A DNA stretch of 64,000 nucleotides from Sipunculus nudus (lineage: Eukaryota > Annelida > Sipuncula > Golfingiida > Sipunculidae). Of the stretch, positions 57,752 through 64,000 are shown piece by piece. Position numbers and translations under genes: made by a program. The notes under the pieces are model-generated. The model saw nothing but the letters and a program-made list of their open reading frames with translations, had not been told where the DNA came from and ran no database searches. The stretch covers positions 65,951,176 to 66,015,175 of the forward strand of contig CM049316.1 in NCBI GenBank assembly GCA_026874595.1, in the 5' to 3' direction. How positions within the stretch are numbered: the first letter of the stretch is position 1; each line of letters opens with the position of its first letter.

Positions 57752-57852
57752 TTGGTGATTTAGGTGCGGTCCATTAAAGCGTTATTCCGCTCTTAACCGT
57801 GTGCCCGTACTCTTCCCTTTACCACCCTTTCCCGGTACATACAAAAACCGAG
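57752..57852 (-). repeat. Family C dispersed repeat, copy 5, internally deleted
   Basis: GTGCGGTCCATTAAAGCG, TTATTCCGCTCTTAACC and CCCGTAC then jump to CCCGGTACATACAAAAAC. Both ends of the family are kept, and about 120 bp of the middle is missing. Confidence 0.65.
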
Positions 57853-57984
57853 ATGTCGCAAGCCGCACGTCGTAATAACGGGTATACCGCTTATAAATAT
57901 AAAGAGTCGTGTTATTGGAATAGACAATAAATATTTTCAAAGTTTAATATCTGTGATATCTGCATATCTGTTTGAGGGATTTGT

Positions 57985-58200
57985 TTCAAATCTCATTTAA
58001 ATAGAATCCAAAAACTTCAGAACAAAGTCGCGAGCGTTGTAACCAAACACTTTGACAACAGCACATCATCTGCGTCATTAATAAGACATCTAGGTTGGAT
58101 GACTGCAGAACAAAGATATCGATATTTATGTGTTCACTTGTCGATTAATGTTATTCTGAAGACGTACCTGAATATTTTAAAATGGTTCTTAGGTTGCAAC
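57985..58200 (+). pseudogene. C-terminal fragment of a CR1-like LINE
   Basis: The plus strand reads NRIQKLQNKVASVVTKHFD, then SASLIRHLGWMTAEQRYRYL. This corresponds to the block after the reverse transcriptase (compare NRAVRIVISCYDYEIP...LRWLTVSERCEYF of the LINE at 37617). The lineage is thus the same as, or close to, the minus-strand LINE. Upstream and downstream parts are missing or unreadable. The 145-codon minus-strand frame at 58134-58571 overlaps it and is not a gene. Confidence 0.7.
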
Positions 58201-58437
58201 GAATGACATACGAAACACACTGTCTTTTGATAGCCATAGTTTGATATTAACCATGCCAAAGCGTGAAGGTTTTTCAAATTAATTGGACCAGTGTCAGGTA
58301 TATTCTGAGTGAATATGAATGAAATCAGACGAAAAAAAGTGACAATAAAAAGAAGAAAAAGAAGAAACATGCCAAAAACAAATATCTCCACCTCTGGATA
58401 GGTGAAGATAATTACAAAACGCAATATTTCACATATC

Positions 58438-58716
58438 ATGATACTGTCGACGATTATAGTGTCTCTCTGTATAGGCATCGGCAGTGCCAGCCAGGCGTGT
58501 CCGAATTGGGAAATGGTAGGAACAGAACTAGCTAAAGGCATTACAAGAAATAATCGATTAATCATCGTCATTGATCATCGGTTGATTTTTCTTTTCGTCA
58601 TAAAGTATTATTTTACCATAAATTTCTTACAGTATAGTCTCCTTATCCACAGAAGCTTAGCACATCTGTGTAAAATCGCACACGAGATGCGCAAATCTAA
58701 TTGCCTCCGCAGGTAG
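58438..58716 (+). CDS. Small ATG frame with signal-peptide-like start
   Basis: The frame begins MILSTIIVSLCIGIGSASQA then CPNWEM, a short hydrophobic core followed by small residues, which resembles a secretion signal cleaved after the SAS. A usable splice donor (AAATG|GTAGGA, 58515) follows directly, so this could be a first coding exon. Beyond it the frame goes on to 58716 with no recognisable domain. No downstream exon was found, and the DNA between a LINE fragment and the triplicated unit is not obviously conserved. Chance is the more likely explanation. Confidence 0.15.
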   Translation: MILSTIIVSLCIGIGSASQACPNWEMVGTELAKGITRNNRLIIVIDHRLIFLFVIKYYFTINFLQYSLLIHRSLAHLCKIAHEMRKSNCLRR

Positions 58717-58734
58717 GCCGCCATGATCGACGAC

Positions 58735-59117
58735 TTCAGGAATAATGATCAAGGTTGCCTCAAGTAGTTCGCACTTGTTGGTAGGGCTATTTAATCCTCT
58801 TCATATTCACGGTGGGTATAACCTGAAGCGGGAGACTAATTTGCTTTTTATTAATCAATGAAATATAATAACACATGGCCGCCGGTATCAATGATATTAC
58901 GTCATGCGTGTATAAAAATACACATCCTCTCAGCATCAAAGCACGGCCGGTTGCATGGGATAATTCTCGCAGACAAAGATATGTAATTGTGTTTTTAAGC
59001 TTGATGATAACATTTCTTATCTGTTGATCTTTAAGACCATATTTATTAGAACACATATCTCATATCCGATAATTTTTTTAAGATTTCTGATTTTATCACG
59101 TCAGACCAGTCACGTGA
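58735..59117 (+). repeat. ~0.9-kb triplicated unit, copy 1
   Basis: Blocks in order: CAAGGTTGCCTCAAGTAGTT then CGCACTTGTTGG, TAACCTGAAGCG, a TATA-like TATAAAAATA (58911-58920), CACATCCTCTCAGCATCAAA, GCCGGTTGCAT, and CACGTGA at 59111-59117. Copy 3 has the same order with about 364 bp between the outer blocks. Confidence 0.7.
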
Positions 59118-59739
59118 CCAGGTGATTAGCAAATTAAATCCCCGATCAGTTGAACCTTGGGATGAGGGTTTGATTTTGACAAATGCATGCATTAATTTAT
59201 CTAGATTCTTCAAATACATTCTCGAAGATACACATTCCTCCATAATCTTAGAGGTTGTTAAAATACAAGAAGAAAACTTTTTTATGTCTTACAGTTGTTT
59301 CATTCGGCCCTGAAAGCACCCTGCGGCAGGCTTGCTAGACAGGAGATTGCTTGCCGCAGTGCTTGCGACATGGCTGTGCGGCCACCTCGCGACAGCTTGA
59401 GGGTTCCTGCAGAGCTTGACTGATGTATGCACATATGCAGTCGGTGGGGACATTTTAATTCTCTCAGAAACATAAGGAATCCATTACAAATTAGCAACCG
59501 TGATAAAAATTAACCTTGAGTAGTGTAACAACAGCAGAATCTGTCATAATTACTGATGACGATTACAATGTCGTCTCCTAACGGGAGTATCATCTAGGAA
59601 TCAGAAAGTGGGTCGATGCTGTCGCATGGAGATAGGTAAAACATGCTACAGGGAGTATATAAATAATCTAATAATATTTGTCATCGATTGATTTTTCTTT
59701 AAACCATTAAAGATGATTAAATAAAATATTCCTAACAAT

Positions 59740-60020
59740 AAAGTCTACTCAATCGCATGATATTTCATGTCTTGTATGGTTAAAAACCACACATCCTCTC
59801 AGCATCAAAGTGCAGCCGGTTGTTTGATAATAATCCTCCAAAAATATAAATTTGTTTTTTTTCAGGCTTAATGATTAATAATAAATAAATCCCTTTCATT
59901 TTGTTCGGTCAGACCATGTTCCAAAGAACGTGCATCTCCGATGCATGTCCCACGGATTAAATCTCTTTTTTTTCTGAATATATCTCTGGTTTTATCTCTT
60001 CTTCAAAATCACTCACGTGA
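59740..60020 (+). repeat. ~0.9-kb triplicated unit, copy 2 (5' part lost)
   Basis: TCATGTCTTG, CACATCCTCTCAGCATCAAA, GCAGCCGGTTG, TTCAGGCTTAATGA, GTGCATCTCC, CCCACGGATTAAATCTC, and CACGTGA at 60014-60020. The first two blocks align with copy 1, the later ones with copy 3. The TATA-like motif is changed to GGTTAAAAAC. Confidence 0.65.
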
Positions 60021-60550
60021 TTGATTCTTAATTTGGTGAGAATTTTTATATACAAAGGATTTGTGACATCTAGACCTTTTTTACCGGCCGAAAAAATCTA
60101 CAAGTCTCGCCTGCCGGAATGTGCCCGCACACCTACAGATCACCAGTTTTTTCTGGTCATTTTTGTCACTTTTCAATTCGTCTCCAGGATTATTATTGGC
60201 GTCAGAAATGATAAAAAAAGGAAAGATAGGTTGTAAATCAGCCGGTTTTTTTTCGGTTCCATCATCACCTCTACCGAATTTTTAGGCCGTACAAAATTGG
60301 CCGGAAAATCTTTGTCACTGTCAAAAATGAAAATACAGGTTTTTTGTCCACGTTTCCCTTTTTCCAATTTCACTTTTTTTCGGCATTCCATCTTTTACAT
60401 ATAATGATGATGAACTTGAAATATCCTTATGTAAAGTCTGCATCCCCCCCCCCCACCAAAAAAAAATCCTTGCACGGGTTTAAAAGCTTAAGATGTAGGA
60501 GGCTTAACCTGAACAGCTCCATTGTGATAAGCACATTGCGTGAAATCGCA

Positions 60551-60914
60551 CAAGGTTGTTTCAAGTAATCCGCACTTGTTGGCAGGGCTATATATACCTT
60601 TCTACGATCAAATCGGATAATATCTGAAGCGAGCCACCAACTTGTTTTTTTATCAATCAATGAGAAAAAAATATCACAAGGCCGCTTGTGACAATAATAG
60701 CTCATGCTTTGGATGTATAAAGGCACACATCTTTTTGTCGGTCGGTTGCCAGGGAGTTATCTGCACAAACAAAGATATATTAGTCTTTTCAGGTTTAGGA
60801 ATAAATCCCTTTTTTTATCGCTCAGTCTATATTTTTCACCTGTGCATCTCCCACGGCTTATACCTCTTTCAATCTCTCTGTTCATCAAACTAGAAGACGA
60901 GACCAATCACGTGA
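60551..60914 (+). repeat. ~0.9-kb triplicated unit, copy 3
   Basis: CAAGGTTGTTTCAAGTAATC then CGCACTTGTTGG, ATATCTGAAGCG, TATAAAGGCACACATC (TATA at 60716), GTCGGTTGCC, TTTTCAGGTTTAGGAATAAA, GTGCATCTCCCACGGCTTAT, and CACGTGA at 60908-60914. CACGTGA positions in the three copies are 903 and 894 bp apart. Confidence 0.7.
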
Positions 60915-61540
60915 TCAGCTGGATATAGCATATTTGATTACGAACAAACTTAACCAGGGAATGGGCCTTGGAATCTGATCACGGCATACATTTATTTATT
61001 TTCCTTAAAGGGAACTAATCACCTACAAAGCATGTCGAATTAGCACATAAAAATAGCATATTTTGTTTGAAATAAAATAGTACTTGCCAAAATATTGTAC
61101 TGAAACCATTGGCTTAATCCTGTGTACGAGTGTTTGAACAGTGGACCGGGCGCGATCACTGGCATCAACATAAACACAGCGCGAACGTCTCCTGCGTTTT
61201 CTGTTTACTTTTAGTTTACAACTGGTGTTTTACAACCATAAACGTTCATGTTTGGGCTATTCCTTGTTTGGGACCTGTCGGCATGCGCAAATTTGGACCT
61301 CCGTTCAAATGGGCTTGTTATGGTAAACAGACACGCATGGACCGTGTTTACTAACACGCAGAACCATAACAAGTTGTTAAGCGGCTGAAAGGCATATACT
61401 GAGACCTTGGACTGGGAAAAATACGCTGGGAAACATCTGTTTAAAACAAAACTGAACTGATCATGTGAAAATACAGGCAAAATACTTCTCCTGATCATGA
61501 CCATTTAATCTTAGACGGGAGGTTGTTACAGCGCTAAGAG
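60915..61540. other. No gene recognised; single MITE-like end at 61004
   Basis: TTAAAGGGAACTAATCACC at 61004 resembles the TTAA-type terminus at 24020, but I could not find its inverted partner. The DNA to 61400 is less AT-rich with short frames only. Confidence 0.35.
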
Positions 61541-62096
61541 CAATAATGTAGGACTCGAGTCCGATCGTGGACTCGAGTCCGAACTCGAGTCCAATTTTTC
61601 AGGGACTCGGACTCAGGGACCCGGACTCAGAGACTCGGGGACTTAGACTTGTACTCGGAGGTCAGCACTTGAGAAATCAGGCCGAGTCCGTTTTGATGCG
61701 AACAAGAACAACATTGTCAGGTAAGGCCTGAAATTCAATTTAGAAAACCCACTGTAAAGACTTGCATGCGCAAACTAATGACAGAATATCACAAAAAAAC
61801 AAGTTTTTACTATGTACCGAATAAATCACTGCATATGAAGTTAAATGTAATTCAAAATTAAAGTATAAACTTTGTCTTAACTTACTAACAAATACACATG
61901 ACGGTCTCACAGATCGAAATTTAAGGTGCTTCGATTAAAAAAAAAATTACTCCAACTCAGACATGGACTCGAGTTCCAAAAGACTCGGGACCAGAAGTAG
62001 GCGGACATGGACTCGAACCCCAAGGACTTGAACTCGAGTAGCGTAAACTCGGACTTGCAACCGGACTTGGATGGTGTGGTCTGGACTTCATCACTG
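61541..62096 (-). repeat. Family F GACTCGAG-rich hAT-like element, copy 2
   Basis: Arrays of GGACTC/GAGTCC stand at both ends (61552-61690 and 61960-62060), with a shared AT-rich centre. The right end reads TTCATCACTG, the inverse of CAGTGATGAA, and the left end CAATAATGTAGG is its partner. It is in the opposite orientation to 23538-24009 and about 85 bp longer. Confidence 0.65.
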
Positions 62097-63367
62097 ACTA
62101 GTATAGACTGGAGATTAAAATTCTGCAAAAAAATCGTTTTCACTTTTTCTTTTATTGTCCTGAAAGAAGCCTTTAGGCCCGCATTCAGCAGCCTTTTATA
62201 CACACGCAGTTGCTGACTGCAGGGATGAGAGACACTTTAGGCGCCACCTGGCGGGTAGTCTTGTCGACGAGGGTGACTGCAGGACCTGATGGTAAAATCA
62301 ATATACATCCTTTTATCACATATTAAGCTTGACTGATCTTAATCTATATTATTTATTTATAAATTAAGTCATTTAAATCTCAACATAAATCATAATTATA
62401 TCATTTTTAAATAATAAAATGATCAAAAATGGTATTTTATTTCTCCAAAAATATGTAACTCTTTATTACTTTTTTAGCTTGAGCATTGGTAAATGTTGCA
62501 TGAATGAATATAAATTAAGTCATTTAAATTTTGAAATAAATCATCTTTATATAATTAAAACAACATTAAATATATTAATCATTTTATAAACCCCTAAAAC
62601 AGGTTGATGTGTAGCTAGCATTAAAGTCAAGTTATCTCATATTAATAAATTGAAATTAAAAATAAAATGCAGTTCTCGTCAAATAGACTTCACAAAAAAT
62701 GAGTAATTGAAATGTTACATCTGAACTGGTACTGCAGGAACTTTGGGAGATGATTTATCTTGTTTCAAATTCTTATTAAATATGGAAATCCTGCATTTCA
62801 GTGTTTCATATAATTTTTTTCTGTTCAAATATTAATCACCTATTCTCTTATTCTGCTAAGCTAATATTTTCTATTAATAATCTGAAATTTCAAATATAGG
62901 GTAATAAAAAGTACAGTTATCACGAATAATGGTTAAAATGATGGATTTAAACATGAAATAAAAATAAATATCAACATAAATAAAATACTTTAAAAAATCG
63001 TGTCAGTCAGTCGGTGTATGCAAGGTTTCGCTGTCCTGGGGTGACATCTGGGCAACAATACTGTCAGGGATGTATTACTCTGAAAGACACGGCAAACCCA
63101 GGCTCGCACCAATACAGTCATGTAATTAAAGCGTGTTCAAACTTGTATGATTGGTATGATCGGTGCCAGCTCACGCTGCACTTAAAAAGCTGCATAGACA
63201 TTTTTATAGCTGTCACCAAGAGATCCAGCTAGTCTAGAAAAAACAACTTTACATGACAGTCAAACGGTGTTGCTCATACAGGACTTTCCTGACATCTTTA
63301 TGAAAAAGGTTATAATAAAGCAGACAATGGGTTTGCAAAAAAGCGTGTATTTCTATTTGGTTCCAAG
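62097..63367. other. AT-rich DNA with a 151-bp-spaced duplication
   Basis: TAAATTAAGTCATTTAAAT occurs at 62360 and at 62511, and in both places AAATAAATCAT- or CATAAATCAT-like sequence follows. No coding motif is visible. A less AT-rich patch at 63000-63230 has only a 72-codon frame. Confidence 0.4.
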
Positions 63368-63603
63368 ACAGGAGGGATGTTGGTAATATATCCCCCCCCC
63401 AACCCCCAAAAAAACACACTATTATCAAGGAGGAATGGTAAATGTAATCATCTCCCCCCCCACCCAATTTTTGAGTTTACTATGAAATATTCTATATCTT
63501 AAAACGGTTTAGAATTTACATATGCTGGAATCATTATACCTTATTTTTTAAACCTTATACTTAATTGGTATATATTTGAAATGTGTCGCACAGACAATAA
63601 AAG
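63368..63603 (+). repeat. Family G MITE, copy 2 (partial)
   Basis: CAGGAGGGATGTTGG, C runs at 63391 and 63454, then GAAATATTCTATATCTTAAA and ATATTTGAAATGTGTCGCAC AGAC follow the core of copy 1 (25700-25830). The right terminus is replaced by a (TA)n tract. Confidence 0.6.

Positions 63604-63656
<53 letters not shown>
63604..63656. repeat. (TA)n microsatellite
   Basis: About 25 TA units with one CA interruption, directly after the family G core. Confidence 0.95.
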
Positions 63657-63658
<2 letters not shown>

Positions 63659-64000
63659 CAGCATGACCATCTAGTATAAACAACTAACACCTGTTATATG
63701 TTCAAATACCATGTGAAACATATCTAATCTAGACTTAAGTAACATTAAACACACTTGGAACAGATTAAGATAACTTACAGAGTCTTATTTTCATAATTTA
63801 CAAAGCTAATAAGAACCCCTGCAGTTTTAAATGGTCTAAATAATTCATTTATATCGCCATTTAAGGAATATATAAATGCACTTTATATAACCTTTCTATG
63901 TGGTCTTAATGATAAATTTATTTAACCAGTGGAAAAAGTCTTATAAATATATTGTTATGTTATGCAGGCACTAAACATATTACCGGAGTTCAGATCTACA
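63657..64000. other. No gene recognised
   Basis: AT-rich sequence to the end of the window. Confidence 0.4.

Noticed and set aside
58134-58571. 145-codon hydrophobic open frame on the minus strand
   Set aside because: It overlaps a LINE C-terminal fragment on the plus strand and consists largely of A/T-rich codons; no motif.
61004-61510. Complete TTAA-type MITE
   Set aside because: Only one terminus (TTAAAGGGAACTAATCACC) could be found; no inverted partner within the next kilobase. The reverse terminus near 53829 also lacks a partner.
57660-62130. Shared CTGGAGATTAAAAT at 57666 and 62106 as a repeat family
   Set aside because: The match is only about 14 bases and cannot be extended on either side.

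Overview
This is 64 kb of AT-rich eukaryotic DNA with no long host gene that I can defend. It contains long (TA)n tracts, fossil non-LTR retrotransposons, tRNA-derived SINE heads, many short inverted-repeat elements with internal poly-C arms, and minisatellites. Nothing in it looks bacterial, archaeal or organellar. The mix resembles what I know from marine invertebrate genomes, especially molluscs and other lophotrochozoans: CR1/L2-like LINEs, tRNA SINEs with a conserved 3' domain, and MITEs ending in CAGGGGCGGATCC or CTCCGCC. The host identification is an inference and should be tested by homology search.

Layout. 0-6 kb: a pentanucleotide tract and two copies of repeat family D. 6.2-7 kb: a TA tract, a palindromic element and a 31-bp minisatellite. 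7-10.7 kb: nothing recognised. 10.8-12.3 kb: a microsatellite, a candidate solo LTR (minus strand) and a family C repeat. 13.6-18.5 kb: three LINE pieces, including the best coding region of the window, a degenerate CR1/L2-like element with a 495-codon reverse transcriptase frame. 20-33 kb: a dense set of short repeats (families A, C, D, E, F, G), a TTAA-type MITE, a TTCGCGA-rich MITE and a SINE. 35-37.5 kb: family H repeats, a candidate short exon and a SINE. 37.6-39.5 kb: a second, minus-strand LINE. 42.7-46 kb: a 1.1-kb element with 67-bp inverted termini, SINEs and family C. 47-48.5 kb: a triplet repeat and a ~144-bp tandem array. 50-56 kb: microsatellites, small tandem repeats and a candidate 55-nt exon. 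57.7-61 kb: family C, a LINE fragment and a ~0.9-kb unit present three times, with TATA-like and CACGTG motifs. 61.5-64 kb: family F, AT-rich DNA and family G.

The letters A to I are labels made for this window only. They name sets of segments that I matched to each other by eye, so the copies support one another, but copy borders are approximate (tens of bases). I see no working gene set: every LINE is broken by stops or frameshifts, and the remaining open frames are short. Host genes, if present, would be represented only by short exons inside long introns. Two candidate exons are listed at low confidence. I found no RNA gene beyond tRNA-like SINE heads, no CRISPR and no intact transposase.
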